A DNA stretch of 64,000 nucleotides from Lomentospora prolificans (Eukaryota > Ascomycota > Sordariomycetes > Microascales > Microascaceae). Shown in pieces: positions 1-12,330 of the stretch. The number at the start of each line of letters is the position of its first letter. Position 1 is the stretch's first letter. The DNA lies in the NCBI GenBank assembly GCA_029532625.1, contig JARFXM010000004.1, positions 2,542,001 to 2,606,000 on the forward strand. The letters are read 5' to 3'. The notes under the pieces are model-generated. The model was not told the DNA's origin and did no database searches. It worked only from the letters and a program-made list of their open reading frames with translations. Position numbers and translations under genes: made by a program.

Positions 1-1
1 T

Positions 2-717
2 TACAAGCGTGCCCAGGCGGCATGGGCCCGTGGTGCTTTCAAGGAGGAAATTGCGCCAGTTACGGTGAAGGGAAAGAAAGGGGAGGTTATCGTCGATACC
101 GATGAGGGGTACCTCGATGTCAAATTTGAGAGGGTGCCTAGCTTGAAGCCTGCCTTCGTCAGGGACGGTAGTGGCACAGTTACTGCTGCGAACGCATCTA
201 CTTTGAATGATGGAGCTAGCGCTCTGGTCCTTGGCAGCAAGGCCCTTGCCCAAGAGTATGGTGCCGAGTCCAGGGTTCTAGCCAAGATCTGTGGCCATGC
301 CGATGCGGCCGTCGACCCCATCGATTTCCCAGTTGCCCCAGCCAAGGCCGTGCCCATTGCTCTCGAGAGGGCCGGCATTACAAAGGACCAGGTGTCCATT
401 TGGGAGTTCAACGAGGCGTTCGCCGCCGTCATTAACGCCAACGCAAAGGTAAGTCACCAAACCATAAGCGCTACGAATATGGGTCAGTTTCGGTTATGCT
501 AATTGATTCAATCTAGATTCTGGGTCTCGAAAACGCGAACGTTAACCCCCTGGGAGGCGCCATCTCCTTGGGCCACGCCCTTGGTAGCTCTGGCTCTCGC
601 ATCCTCACTACCCTACTACATCAACTCAAGCCCGGTCAGTATGGTGTGGCGGCGATTTGCAACGGAGGAGGAGCTGCTACCGCAGTTGTCGTGCAGAGGA
701 TTGAGTCAGTTGAATAA
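2..717 (+). CDS. erg10: Acetyl-CoA C-acetyltransferase (thiolase), C-terminal part
   Basis: This is the last 215 residues of a thiolase cut by the window edge; exons are 2-448 and 517-717, with a 68-bp intron. The enzyme condenses two acetyl-CoA to acetoacetyl-CoA, the first step of the mevalonate/ergosterol route, or works in reverse in acetoacetyl-CoA cleavage. The visible part holds the family signatures in order: the NEAFA motif, the GHALGSSGSR loop with its active-site His, and the C-terminal CNGGGAA loop with the second catalytic Cys. The DEGY segment near the start is typical of Erg10-type biosynthetic thiolases. The N-terminal half, with the acyl-accepting Cys and any targeting signal, lies outside the window, so cytosolic and mitochondrial forms cannot be separated. 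The reading frame is intact. Confidence 0.93.
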
Positions 718-1331
718 ACACTGGGATGTATAGATTGGATACAGAGAAGTGGGTCAAGCCGAATGCCCTTGATTAGCATTCTACGGGCTCTGCGGAGGCG
801 ATGCCATGTACGACCGTCTATGGGTGGGAGACTGTTGTGATGAGTCTGCAATCTTGTAAACCAGCTTGTACAGGGCCGAGTTGTGTTGGATCCGCCGCGC
901 CAGGCAGAGAGAGATGACGGTGTGGATCAAGCCATCGCCGCAGAGGCTGTATCTATGGATGCCATTGCTTAGCTGATACTACATGATATCAATCAGAGGA
1001 CAATACAAAATACTAAATTCATCCCTTTCTCTCTATACTTTTGCTGAGTCTCGTTGCTGATCTATGCGCTATACAATTGAAAGCCTACACCGGCTCTTGT
1101 TTAGTTCAACGAGTGGAAGTGGTTGGCGCAGCTCAAACACTGGAGCTCTGCACGCTCTCTCACAATGTACCCCAAAAATTCACACTGTCCTCACAACCTC
1201 ACATTCTCCATCATCACTCCGTTCCACCATCTCATTCCCGCCTCAAGCCAGCTCTCCATATTCTGGTTACCCTTATTTTTCTTTTTGCATTAGTTAATCA
1301 CGGTCATTAGCTTAAAGAGAGCATATAATAG
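718..1331. other. Intergenic region, thiolase 3' end to PCI gene
   Basis: This holds the 3' region of the thiolase gene and the promoter of the PCI-domain gene. No coding region or RNA gene is recognised. A pyrimidine-rich stretch around 1180-1290 is the likely leader of the downstream gene. Confidence 0.6.
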
Positions 1332-3169
1332 ATGAGTCTAGTTAACGAGTTTCTCTCCCAGCTCCGCGGCTTCGTCCGCGCCCAAGACGGGAAAAGCCTA
1401 CGCGACTGGCTCCAAGTCTCTGACCGCCCGCCTCCGCAGTACCTCAGGCTAGCCGACGAGCTCAAGGCGCAGTATGGGGGTATTAGGAGTGCCGCTCTGG
1501 AGGCCGCTGTTGAGAGGGGGCTGCCCGAGGAGGATGACGTCGCCGAGGGGCAGGGCTCACCGTGGCCGGGCTTCATCACCTTTGTCAAGGACTACTTTGG
1601 GTTCTGGCGGGATGTCAATTTTCAAGATCTGCTCAAGGCGCACTCGCTACTGTGCGGGCTGGTAAAGTACGTTGGTCGAGTCTAAAACCCCCCCTACGAC
1701 GCTCGCCCGTGTATCCCAACGGGTGCGCTACCGCTGGCTAGAGAGCGAACATTGCGCCCTCGCCCTCGTTCCCCCGTGCTAACCGTGCCGCCATAGCTCC
1801 TGCAGCACCGCCTTTGCCAACCCTACCTACGGTGGAATGCTGCTCGAAACGAGCATGTCCCTGAGTGAGGCGCTAGCCCAGCTCACCATGATGCTGAATA
1901 AGAGGCCGGACCTTACGAGCAGGCTACGAGGCGGCGACGAGGAGAGCAGAAAGTCCGTCGCAGAGATGTCGGCCGAGATCATCCAGAAAATCTTCACAAT
2001 CTGTTTAACGGATAGGTCAAGTGCGAGGTTTAGCAAGCCAGAGGGCAAGAAGGTGGGCGTGTACATGTTTGCGAACTTGGTGCTTAAGCTTTTATTCGCT
2101 GTACGTCTTGTCTATACGAACCACCCCCCCTCCCCTTTTCCCTCTTCTCTCCATCCGGGCTTTCTCTTCACGGCTACTTATTATTCTCTTCTCTCAGTGC
2201 CGCAAGACCCATCTAGCAAAACAGATCTTCACCAACATATCCACCAATTCGCCACCCTTGTCACTATACCCGGCCTCCCAACGCGTCACCTTCCTCTACT
2301 ACCTCGGCCGCTTCAACCTCGCCAACAACCACTACAGCCGCGCCTCCCACTGTCTCGAGGGTGCCTACCTCCAAACACCCCCCAGCTGCACCTCCCACCG
2401 CACTCTCATCCTCTCCTACCTAATCCCCGCCAACCTCCTCCTCGGTATCCTGCCCTCGCGTCAACTCCTCTCGCGCCCAGAGGCCCAGTCCCTCGTCCCC
2501 ATCTTCACCCCTCTCTGCGAAGCCATCCGCAAAGGAGACTTTGTCCTCTTCCAGGAGACCCTTGCGTCTCATGAACCCTGGTTCTTTAAGAAGGGCATCC
2601 TGCTCACCATCTCGAACCGGCTACGGCCTTACCTCTGGCGCTCCCTCTCCCGCCGCGTCTTCCTCCTGACTTACACCCCTCCCGAGGACCCCACCTCTCG
2701 CAAGGCCCCGCTCCTCGACCTCAACCACCTCCTCACTGCCGCCATCTACCTCCAGCACCGCCTCGAGGGCTACGTCCCCGCCCCCGCGAACCCCATGCCC
2801 CGCCCGCCATCCCACAACATCAACCCTCTCCTCGCCCGCGCCGTAAACAACAATAGCATCCTCTCCGCCTCGTCCACCCTCGTCCCGCCCCCGTCGGGTT
2901 CCCCCAAGAAGCTCCGCCCCAACGAGGGCCTGGTCTGGGGCAACGCCCCCGTCACACTCCAGGACGTCGAGCTCGCCATGGCCGCCCTGATCCAACAGGG
3001 CCTCTTGCACGGATATCTCGCCCACGACATGGCCAAGTTCGCCGTGCTGGGAGCCAAGACGAAAGGAGCCGTCGCGGCAGGGTGGCCGATTGTCGCGAAG
3101 GCTATCAGGGAGCGGAGGTACGAGGACGACGTGGACTGGAACGACGTCCCTGGTTGGGTCAAAGGTTGA
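1332..3169 (+). CDS. PCI-domain protein, Thp1/PCID2/Csn12 family
   Basis: A 536-residue protein from exons 1332-1666, 1797-2100 and 2198-3169. The family has two arms: Thp1/PCID2, which sits in TREX-2 and couples transcription to mRNA export, and Csn12, linked to the COP9 signalosome and splicing. The N-terminal half is helical (the GLVN/SCSTAF junction is made at intron 1). The C-terminal half carries the PCI/winged-helix region, with family-like stretches such as NLLLGILP, the HEPWFFKKGI helix and a closing QGLLHGYLAHD segment. The overall pattern looks closer to PCID2/Thp1 than to Csn12, but I cannot decide firmly. Intron 1 has a GCTAAC branch site and intron 2 a GTACGT donor. The start at 1332 gives the full N-terminal helix. 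It lies downstream of the thiolase gene in the same direction. Confidence 0.85.
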
Positions 3170-4532
3170 TGTCGTGTAAAAGGACGACGAGTTCGTTATA
3201 AGACTTGGAGGGGGACGTTTCTCAGCAACACAAAATGCGTTCATTTTCTTGCCCCGAATTCACCTTTATATAAGCAGGCATAGCTTGCGTGCAGAACTTG
3301 TCAAGTTAACTCCACGTTGAAAGCAGAGGCCGTCATTTGTGTTTAGTTGTAAGCTAGTTTTCAATTCATATTTTTTTAAACGAAGACAAAAAGGCTATCA
3401 TCTCCTCAAGTACATCATCCAAAGTTTTCTTTTTTCCCCTATCCTATCCGGTTTCCATGTGCCCCGCGATATAACTCCCCTCTGGCTCCTGCGCAACTGT
3501 GTTTCGAGTTCCGACAGCAGAAGGGACATATATATTTACATACACAAACCCTTGGATCGTCGTGAACTCATGAGAAAAAAAAAAAAAGGGTAGAAGGATG
3601 TCAAGAAGTAACGCAGAGAATAGGTACCTAGTCATCCCATCATCTTTGAGATCCCTACACTAAGAAGAAAGAAAAAGCTAAGTTGAGAACTGTGCAGCTC
3701 GGCTCGGATTCCGCTATATTCCTCGATCAAAAGATTCATCCACAAGAAGGCGTAGATTAGCACCAAACTGTCGAGCTTCGTCCTTTCGACCCCGGGACGT
3801 TGAAGAATTTTAAAAAAAAGCAGCCTTTAATAGTCCACTCGCTGAGGGACTTGGCTAATGTGGTTTATAGTGAGAACAAAGGTTCTCGACGGACGAGTGA
3901 AGTTTGGGAAAAAAGTGTTTGGGCAACTCAAAAGGGTTGACCGAAAAGCTTCCGGCCTCGTCAGTTCCGGAAAGGGGTATATTGGTTCGAAATAAATTCG
4001 CATAATCAGCAGATTTGCGGTGGATGTCGAGGAACGGGGTCGCGAGCCGATGACTCAATAAGAATAAACAATATTTGCCGGTAGGTAGTTAGAAGATAGT
4101 GTGCATCGGATAGCAAGTTCTAAGCGCGGAAAAGCATGAAGCAAAGAAAGAAAGAGGTTAAAGGGTTTGCCAGCTCCCGCCTTGCCATATAAAGTTGAAA
4201 GACCAATCTCGAGAATCTCCCCCTCCTACTACGTCGGCTGGCGGCGAAGGAGCAAAAAGTAATTGAGCAACTCAGCCAGGCGCGGCACGAGTAACCGTGG
4301 CTTAGCATCCGTAGAGATTTGGAGAGCACCCCGGGAATTGACGTGAAGGCGATTCTTGAGGCGGCGGGCATATGAAAGAATAGGCGGTAACAGTGCAGGC
4401 TGCGACAAGCACTGCCCCGCTAGGAAGTGACAATAAGTGACGCGAGAAGTGAAACGAGGGTATCACACATGGCTGGGAGTTGAAGATCAAAAATGCCACC
4501 AAGTGGCGGCGAAGGGTGGTGCAGTAGTGAAA
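3170..4532. other. Convergent intergenic region
   Basis: This 1.36 kb lies between the 3' ends of the PCI gene and the SUN gene. It is AT-rich, with short A runs (3572-3586 and about 3812). No coding region, tRNA or repeat family is recognised. Confidence 0.55.
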
Positions 4533-5952
4533 TCAATATAGGGCAGCGGCAGCCGCTAGCGCCACGACAAGGCCGGCAACAGCAGCGCTTCCCTGCTGAA
4601 GGCCGTGGGCTTCGTTCTCGTTGGACTGGGATTCAGTTGGGGAAGAGTCTGAACTAGTGGGAGCCGAGTCGCCAGATGACTTGGTAGAAGACGAAGAGCT
4701 TCCGGTCCCGGTATCCGTCTCACGGAAGATACCAGGCTTAACGGTTGGGTAGGTTGAACCTGACGATCCCGCGGTGCTGGTTCCGGCCTCCTCAGAAGAC
4801 GAGGTGGGTTCATCGACGCTGGAGCTGGGGGTGGGCTCTTCGCTAGCTTTGCTGCTTGAAGGCTCGTCCTTCTTACCACCGGAGCCATCGGTGCTGAAAA
4901 CAACAATGTTGGCCTTGGAGCCGGAGGGAACGGTAACGACACAGAACGATGAACCACCAGCACCAACAGCAGACAGATCGCTAACAACCTCGCCAAGGTT
5001 CTTCTTGGAGGGGTTGAGTTCGCAGGGAAGGCCATTACAGCCACCATCGGGGCATTCAATCTTAACGCCGAAGGTAAGAGGGTTCTTCTCGAGACCAGCA
5101 CCCTCGAATTCGAAAATGGGGTTGAAACCGAGTTTGACGAATGTCTGACCGCTCTTGTCGGTGTTCGCACCGGCAACATATGGAGCCCAATTTCCGATCG
5201 GCTTTGAGTTGTCGCCCCAAATACAGCCCTCATCACCGACACCAGGAGGGTTAATGTAATAGCTATAGAGTGGCCGTCGTTAGCGGTACAGCTTGAGCTC
5301 AATGCAATCAACTCGTCACTTACTGAGCTGCGGTGGAGGCCCAGTAGCTAGGGTCAGGGACGGCCAAGACAGCGGAGCTATCAACCACAGTGGGGATCAA
5401 CATGGCTTCGTTACCAGGAAGAACTGTTTGGCAAAATGAAACTTTGCTTCCGGCCTCGTTAACGGCATTGATGCTACCAGTACCGTCAACACAATAGGGT
5501 GAATCCTTGAAGGGCTTCTGGGCTTCGCCGTTGGAGTCACAGTACAATCCACCGTTCTGAGACATTAGTGTTAGTCGTCACCCGCAGAACTGGACTGTTT
5601 CAACTAGGGACGTAGGCCATCTCACCATGGAAGAAGGGTAGTTGTAGCTCGAGCCGGGTTCCCACTGGGCCATAACCTTGCCGGGCCTGCAAGCAATTGG
5701 GCAGTACATGCCGGCAGTACATGGCTGATCGGGGCTCATGGCGAAACCGTTGTTCATAGCGCCGGGGACGTAGTGAAGGTCGCCATCACTGGGAAGAGAG
5801 CAGGTGGCACGTTTCTCAATGCCAGGGGCCGGAGGGCTGGTTCTTGGGTGGTGGGCATGGACATGTCGTCGATGAATGTGGCGGTGGCCGTGGGCATAGA
5901 CAGCTTCAACAGAAAGCAGCACAAGGGCCGCGGTCACTCCAGTGAGTCTCAT
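4533..5952 (-). CDS. GPI-anchored SUN-family cell wall protein (GH132-type)
   Basis: A 429-residue secreted protein; exons on the minus strand are 5626-5952, 5324-5556 and 4533-5262. SUN proteins act in wall remodelling, septation and beta-glucan handling. The start at 5952 gives a clean signal peptide (MRLTGVTAALVLLSV), followed by a His-rich stretch (residues about 20-36) and a KR processing site. The Cys-rich SUN domain follows, with CTAGMYCPIACRPG, GLYCD, HYYINP and CIWGDN blocks. The HYYINP block exists only if the 61-bp second intron is removed. After about residue 290 comes a Ser/Thr/Glu-rich stalk, then a hydrophobic tail (VAGLVVALAAAAAL) typical of a GPI signal. The block pattern fits the second SUN subgroup rather than the Uth1/Sim1/Nca3 type. 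The founding enzymes were reported as beta-glucosidases, but catalysis is uncertain. Confidence 0.9.
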
Positions 5953-7124
5953 GGTAAATAGAGTCTCTGGTAGGCGTGCGTGAAGGGGAGAAAAGGATAG
6001 AGCCAATGGCCCGGCTCTAACAACAGAAGACGCGGAGTGCTAGTCGTGAAGCGCGGCTTGCGCGTGGCTTCAGGAAAGACCGAGTCGGTTGGTTAGACGA
6101 AGATTGGGTTGGATATATCGCGTAAGATTCATATAGATCGAAGTAAGATCCTTGTCAAGGCGAGCTATTCAGAAGCATCGAGCACCATATGGCTCCTTCG
6201 CAGTGTAAGTCAGATGTCGTCGATGAATGCCCAAGGCGTAGCTGGAGGCACTTTCGTATCGTACTCGTGGGGTTGGCGTTCTCAACGAAAGACTGTGTGA
6301 CAAGCACGGCAGAATGAATGTCGGGGCGAACTCGAGCACTAGGCAAATGAGCGTTGGGGAGAGAAGTGTTGAAGCTGAGATATCAACAGCTGAAAGCAGA
6401 AATGCAGGCGAGCGCGACCAAGACAAAAGCGAAAGGAAATAGGGTGAAAACGAATGACATGTACTCTGTACAGAGAGGGGGAGAGGTGGACTCAAAAGTG
6501 AGTTGAAGATAATATTAGTATAAGGACGGGGAGGCGAGGCAGAAGAGGAGGAGGAGGAGAAAATCCTGCAAGCTCCATCCCAAAATCCCTGTCCTGCGCG
6601 TGAGCCACGGTGATGGGTTGACGGGGGTGGCTTTGAGGAAGGAGGAGGGCAATCCACGTTTGGGCTCTTGCCGCATGGCTTTCCATGTGCATGTGTACAA
6701 CACGAGTCGACGGGTGAACAAGCTAATACCACTATTGTACACTATGGTACACCACGATACACTACGACGGAATCGAAAGTAGTGTAGAGAGCAACATTTA
6801 CAGAGGAATAGCGTAATAAGCATGGTACCCCAGAGTACCACGGGGGACCTTACAGTGGCTGAGGAGGAGAGGGTACCTCCTTCATTGCCCAAAACTGTTT
6901 CCCAAACCGGTGCCTACCCAAAATAAGCAGAGGTAGGGGAAGGGGAGCGGGCTATCTCCCTTCTGTGACTCCCTGGGGCAGGTACAACCCCAGCCAGGGG
7001 CGGATTGCAGTTTGTGAAATCACGACCATCTGCCTTCCTTTCTCTGTTGCCCCGCCCCACCCACTGACAAGGGCCAAAAGACGATCGACTCGAATGATTG
7101 GGCTGCGAGGCCGGAAAATGAGAT

Positions 7125-7151
7125 GAGGTACCTAAGTATCTCAGGTACCTC
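7125..7151. repeat. Inverted repeat with GGTACC arms
   Basis: Two 9-base arms (GAGGTACCT at 7125-7133 and AGGTACCTC at 7143-7151) are perfect inverted copies with a 9-base spacer. Each arm contains the palindrome GGTACC. It could be a protein-binding site or a small hairpin; no function is shown. Confidence 0.6.
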
Positions 7152-9463
7152 GCAGAAGCTTAAGGGCCTAGTCAGGCACCCAAGGCGACAGGGACCAATC
7201 AGCGACCGATCGCAAAATGAGCTTGGAGCGGGACAGGTACAAACGAAATGAGCATTTGGCACTTGGACATGGTGCACGGCCAACCACAGAGGCGTTCATT
7301 TCCCTGTCCCTTCTCTGCATCTCGCTGTGGCATAGCGCTCCATGTTAGCGGCCATTGATCACAATAACGCACAATCCACGATGTTAATGGCGAATGGGCA
7401 GGGGCTGGCTATTCGGTAATTGGACCACGATACCCACGGGTTGCCACGATGCGCAATGGTCTCTGCAACCACTTGCGTTCAAGGGACGTCAAGTAGTATA
7501 ATTATTATCCGTACCTCATCTCTGGTTTGCTGAGGCAGTTCGTGAAGGTTAGGTTTGACGCCTTCCAGCCTGGATTACTCCGTAGATTGTTACCAGATTA
7601 TGTCAGGCACACTTGCCTGTCCTCATCTCGGTACCGCTAACGGCGCCTCCAAGGCCTCTGTGCCGCCCTTTTCTTAGTTTACAATGGAAAACGGAGGCGA
7701 GGAGCAGATGATTTCCCTTCATATCGAGGGCTCCCCCAATTGTAGCGGAAGGTATCGAGGCGTCATAGGAGAGTACCCAAGGTGATATCCGCCCATTCGA
7801 CGACCTCTGCGCAATCGTAATAATTACCCAGAGCCTGCTGACCCTATAGTGAGTCCCCCACCGCCGGATCGACAAACCACGCGAATTGTCCCTGCAGGCT
7901 AAGATCGTTTAAGGAATTCCGAGGCCTTGCTTTATTGGCTGTCCTCCCCATGGGCAGCAATTACCTCATAAGCCCATCGGATGTGAACTATTTGCCGGCT
8001 ATTTTCCGCAGTGGGTTCTCTTGTCTCTAGCCTCAGGCTAGGGCAGGTAATGATCCGATGCCCTCACCTGTCGAACAGGGAATCCGTGCTGTGTGATCCA
8101 TCCAGCCAGCCAGGCAGTGGGGAGGAAAGCGATCCCAACAAGCGGCAGGGCTGCTATTATCCTGACACCAAGCTAAGAGACAACTGCAACTCTGCCGAAG
8201 GCGTGGAAGGGCCAAGGCTGGCCACCCAACCCACCTCGCCCGATGGCTGCCCCATTCATCGTCATTTATGGCATGTATATCTCGAGTTGTGCCGTCAAAC
8301 ACATCGGGCAAAAGCAGTCTCCAGTCTGGCGTGTTTCCTGATAATTGAAAAAGGGCAACCAGGAGTTTTCGGTCGTGTTTCGGCGATCATCCGAGCGATG
8401 GGCGTAGCGGTGGAATCTGACGTCGACCAGGGGGTGTTCGTGCTTCATGATTACCTCCGAACCCACAGAAAAGTGGACCTACCCTTGCGAGGATCCAAAA
8501 TCCCCAGGATGGATGCTGTTGTCGCGGATGCCTGCGGGCTGTTTATTGACCGTGGTCGAGGATGGAGCTCCAGGCCTGCATTACAATATGTTTGGCTGTA
8601 TCTAGACTGTAGCCGATTGACAAACGAGACGGATCATTGAATCGCACCGATTTCCAAACTCTGGCTAAATGCAGATATATTGAGATTATTTTTGTCTCTG
8701 CGGTAGGTATGCGAGATTTCATAACCATCACTCAATCGATCTGCATCCATTCCACCCAGCCGGCTTAACGACGTGCCTGGCCGCGTCCAGCCGCAGCTCA
8801 TCCGTCAAAAGGCTTCGTCAAGACCGTAGCAGGCAGGTCGAAAACGCAACGTATCACCCGAACCGTCTTGAGGCGTACCCTACCCAAGTGACCGTTGGCC
8901 ATACCCACTCCCTCACTGATGGCAGTTGGGTTGCGTTGGTGGCCCTCCTCCACGCGTGCCTCCTTAGACCCGGCCGCCGATCAGGTCCGGCCTAGCGGTC
9001 TCTCAAAGGCGCGAAAACAAAGGCTCTATTGTGGCTCCGCAGATTGCCAGCTGTGAGACCAACAGGGCTGGATCGAGTATTTGCAGCACCAAGACCCGCG
9101 AGTAAGGGTATCCAGTGGCCACCGTAAGCTCGAGAACTCTGGTATTAGGCTAGTATTCCGGCGATCATCAGTGTCTCGTTCTTGTCTCGCGGGCCTATCC
9201 GCAAAATGAATCGTCTCACAATAAGATGGAGACCTGTCAAGTCAAGTTGATCCAGCCTTGTAGATCTTGGGGCTATTCCCATCTCGGCATAGCATTGTCC
9301 TTTTCTTTTTTTTCTTTTTTTTTTTCGTTATTTTCCCCCTTTCCTTTCCTTGCAGCAAAATTAGCACATCACAATATCAGTGCGGCCAGAGCCTTTTGTT
9401 CCCTGTTTAATACCATGTTGAGTCATCGGCAAAGAAAAGGGGTGAAAATTGATGGCAAGCCTA

Positions 9464-9498
9464 GATGATGATGAAGAAGAAGAAGAAGAAGAAGAAAA
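9464..9498 (+). repeat. GAT/GAA trinucleotide microsatellite
   Basis: A short run of GAT units passes into about eight GAA units. It is a simple polymorphic-type repeat outside any gene. Confidence 0.85.
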
Positions 9499-10934
9499 GA
9501 AATTCAGCTTGGTTTACCTCGATAGAGTCAAGCTGCTTGGGGAGAAGGCAAACCCGTTGAAAGACGGCCTGGTCAAGCTCATGCTTCCCGGTTGGTAAGC
9601 TGTCGTTGTGCTAAAAATGGAACGTGGCTGGCTATGCTGCGAACTCGCTCCCACACCCACTAATACCCATATTCGTCCGCTCGCTTCTCTAAGATTTCTC
9701 ACCCCAAACGGAATGGGGGCGAACAGCGGATCGATGTCGATCCGGACGGCTGAGGTCTGGGTTGGTTGGCAGGCAAAGGCGATGATGCATTGGGGGCCCA
9801 GATCTGAACCCGGCCGGAGGGCAGAGGGCTAAGGAGCAATGAAGGCTTTCTGGCTCTGTTGGAAACTAGGAGAAACATTCCTCGAATGAATTTCTGTTTC
9901 TTCGTTTCGCCGGATGACAGTGGAGGTCACGATCTCCTCATCCCGCCAGGTTACCGCAATGTTTCGTTGCGCTTATGGAGGATATCCGCGGACTGATCCG
10001 CATCCGCCAGCGGCAAATAAATTTGATTCCCACGCTGCTCCTGCTCCTGCTCCTACTGCACTCTCAGTGTGACCACGGAGACGGACAAACAACAATCGCA
10101 GCCAGGCCATAAGCCTCGGCTGCGCTCTCCGCTCCGCGATTTCAAATATTCCTCGACCAGGGCATGCAAATAGAATTCTCACTCTCCCATTGTATTTTAA
10201 CTGCTGACAATAAAATCCTCTCACGCGGGCTTAGAAGGATCTCACCTCGTCTAAGCCTGGGGGCGATTAGCCTTGGCCATTTACGGCGGCTGGGGATGGC
10301 GTCGGACTCGCTGGCAAAATACAGACAATCCGGCTCAAGCCAGTTTTAACGTTGGGAGGAATGCACCAATCCGATCTTGCACCCGGCTCCGCCACGCCAA
10401 CAGCTCCCACCACCACCATCCCAGGCAAGCCAAGTAAGGATCCTCCAGAAAGCTTCGAGGTTGCTTACTGGCTGGCTCTCTCTCCGCTCCAGGTTCTAAT
10501 ACCAAGTGCGCCCACCATAGCTGGCCCACCCACCCACTGTGACTACCGGACTGCAGCCACCAGGTTCCGCCATCCTTTCGCTCCTTTCGCGTTCTCCTAC
10601 TCGCAGTCGCGGACAAAGACGCTTAGTTTTAGGCGGAGCCCCATCCCGGAAGCCCATGCTTCCGACCGTAGGCGCCGAAGCGCCGCGCTCAGCCTACTTC
10701 CCCGCGGTGCAGGTTGCCATGTTGGCGGCCCTTCTCTCGCGTCTATTCTCGTAAAATGGGGCGGTGGCCGATCTGACTGGCTTCGGAAAACCTTGTCCCT
10801 GCGGTTGGTAATGTCAGCGTAGTTGGAGTGAGCATGTCAGGGTTGGTGAGAACTAAGAACAGGATTCCAAAGAGCCGGAGATGCTCACAGCCTCGAGGGA
10901 TTGATAGACGGTCTTTGGCAGAGTGCAAACAATG

Positions 10935-10940
10935 TATATA
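10935..10940 (+). promoter_or_regulatory. Candidate TATA box of the cupin gene
   Basis: TATATA stands about 255 bp before the cupin start codon. A CT-rich stretch typical of a fungal leader, with CAAC and CTCTCC motifs, begins about 35 bp downstream. Spacing is plausible for a strongly expressed secreted-protein gene. No transcript start was available to confirm it. Confidence 0.45.
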
Positions 10941-11195
10941 ACTGAGCGAGGGAATCGCTTTGAATCAACATTCTCTCCTCTTACCATTATCAACAATAAC
11001 GACAAGAGCTTCGACTCCTCTTTACAACTAAACCATTATAGAACTCAACTCCTTTACAGACTCAGAGTCTTTCTCTTAAAGCGTTGTCTATCAAATCCAC
11101 CAAAGCACCTCGGTATCTCAAGTCTTTTAATTCTTCGGACCAACGTCCCTTTCTTCCTTTCCTTTAATCACTTATACACATCTAAATCAGCCAAA

Positions 11196-12330
11196 ATGCG
11201 CTTCACTCCCGCTACCGCCGCCCTCGTGCTCGCCTTTACCTCCTCCGCTCTCGCCGCTCCCGGCTCCTTCCACGAGCGCCGCCAGAACAACAACCAGAAT
11301 CAGAACCAGAACCAGCCCAATCCTACAGAGCAAACCCAACAGCCTACCGAGAGCCTCTCTGTGGTCCAGAAGCTTCTCCTCGCTCCTCTGTAAGTAATCT
11401 CTCTTATAGCCGACGCATCTAGGCTAGAGGGAAAGAAGACAACGACTAACAAAAGTAACCAGTGCTGCCGACCGCTTCAACATTCTCAAGGAGGACTCTG
11501 ACTTCAAGTTTAACCTCACTCCTGATGCTATCCCTGCCGATAAGGGCGGCATTCTGAAGGCCGCCAACCGCAACACCTTCCCCGCCCTCGTTGGCACCGG
11601 CTCCGCCATGGCTCTCGGCAAGATTGCTCGTAAGTTTCCCATCCTCACGCAAATCCCGGCCATCCTCCCAGATGTAAAATCGTCCTAACGCGGTTTCCCT
11701 CTAGCCTGTGGTATCAACACCTTCCACGTCCACCCCCGCTCCGCCGAGCTCCAAGTCGTCATCGAGGGCAGCCTCGTCACCGAGATGGTCCCCGAGAATG
11801 GCATCCGCCCCATTCGCAACGTCATCAACAAGTTCGAGGTGACCCCCTTCTACCAGGGCGCCGTCCACCATCAGTTCAACCCCAACTGCGAGGAGGCCGT
11901 CTTCATTGCTTCTTTCGCCAACGAGGACCCTGGCACCGGCCAGGTTGTCAACAGCATCTTCAAGCTCGACCAGAACGCTCTCCTTGATACCTTTGGCCAG
12001 AGCTTCCCTGGTGACAAGATTGATGAGATCAAGAACAACCTTCCTGAGTCTGTCGTCGCTGGTGTCAAGAGCTGCAATGCTAAGTGCCAGCCTAAGCCCA
12101 ACCAGCCCAACCAGCCTGGGGGAGACGAGAACAACAACGAGGAGGAGGACAACAACGAGGAGAATAACAACAACAACGAGGAGAACAACAACAACGAGGA
12201 GGAGGACAACAACGAGGAGAACAACAACAACGAAGAGAACAACAATGAGAACACTGAGGTGCCTGAAGGTACGGAAAACATTCCTGTCGTTGTCGACGAC
12301 GGGAGCACCGAGAAGCCTAGTAACTACTAA
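11196..12330 (+). CDS. Secreted spherulin/germin-like cupin with Asn/Glu repeat tail
   Basis: A 328-residue protein from exons 11196-11389, 11463-11629 and 11705-12330. It starts with a signal peptide (MRFTPATAALVLAFTSSALA) and a likely Kex2-type site in HERR, followed by an NQ-rich spacer. The cupin barrel carries both metal-binding motifs: HVHPRSAE (two His and Glu, just after intron 2) and PFYQGAVHHQFN (third His). This is the layout of spherulin 1 and germin-like proteins, which bind Mn or similar metals outside the cell. Any enzyme activity (oxalate oxidase, superoxide dismutase) is unproven. After a CNAKCQ segment, the last about 70 residues are almost pure Asn and Glu repeats, ending EKPSNY without a GPI signal. 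Introns 1 and 2 are 73 and 75 bp, the first with a GACTAAC branch site. Confidence 0.92.
12124..12260 (+). repeat. In-frame Asn/Glu tandem repeat in cupin gene
   Basis: Imperfect tandem units built from GAGGAG and AACAAC blocks encode alternating Glu pairs and Asn runs. The repeats keep the reading frame. Length variation between strains is expected from replication slippage. Confidence 0.85.

Larger units (their letters stand above)
5953..11195. other. 5.2-kb gene-free stretch between SUN and cupin genes
   Basis: The genes on both sides are transcribed away from this stretch, so it is a very long divergent promoter region. The first 700 bp are CT-rich on the minus strand, as expected for the SUN gene leader. 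The rest carries several KpnI-like GGTACC motifs and their partial copies (about 6820-7150), a GAT/GAA microsatellite (9464-9498) and T-rich runs (9304-9340). The longest open frame, 8011-8640 on the plus strand, resembles no family and has no clear leader. No tRNA, rRNA or transposase is recognised. Confidence 0.5.

Noticed and set aside
8011..8640. 209-codon open frame in the 5.2-kb gap
   Set aside because: No recognisable family, no leader or splice context, and unremarkable composition. Kept as unassigned sequence.
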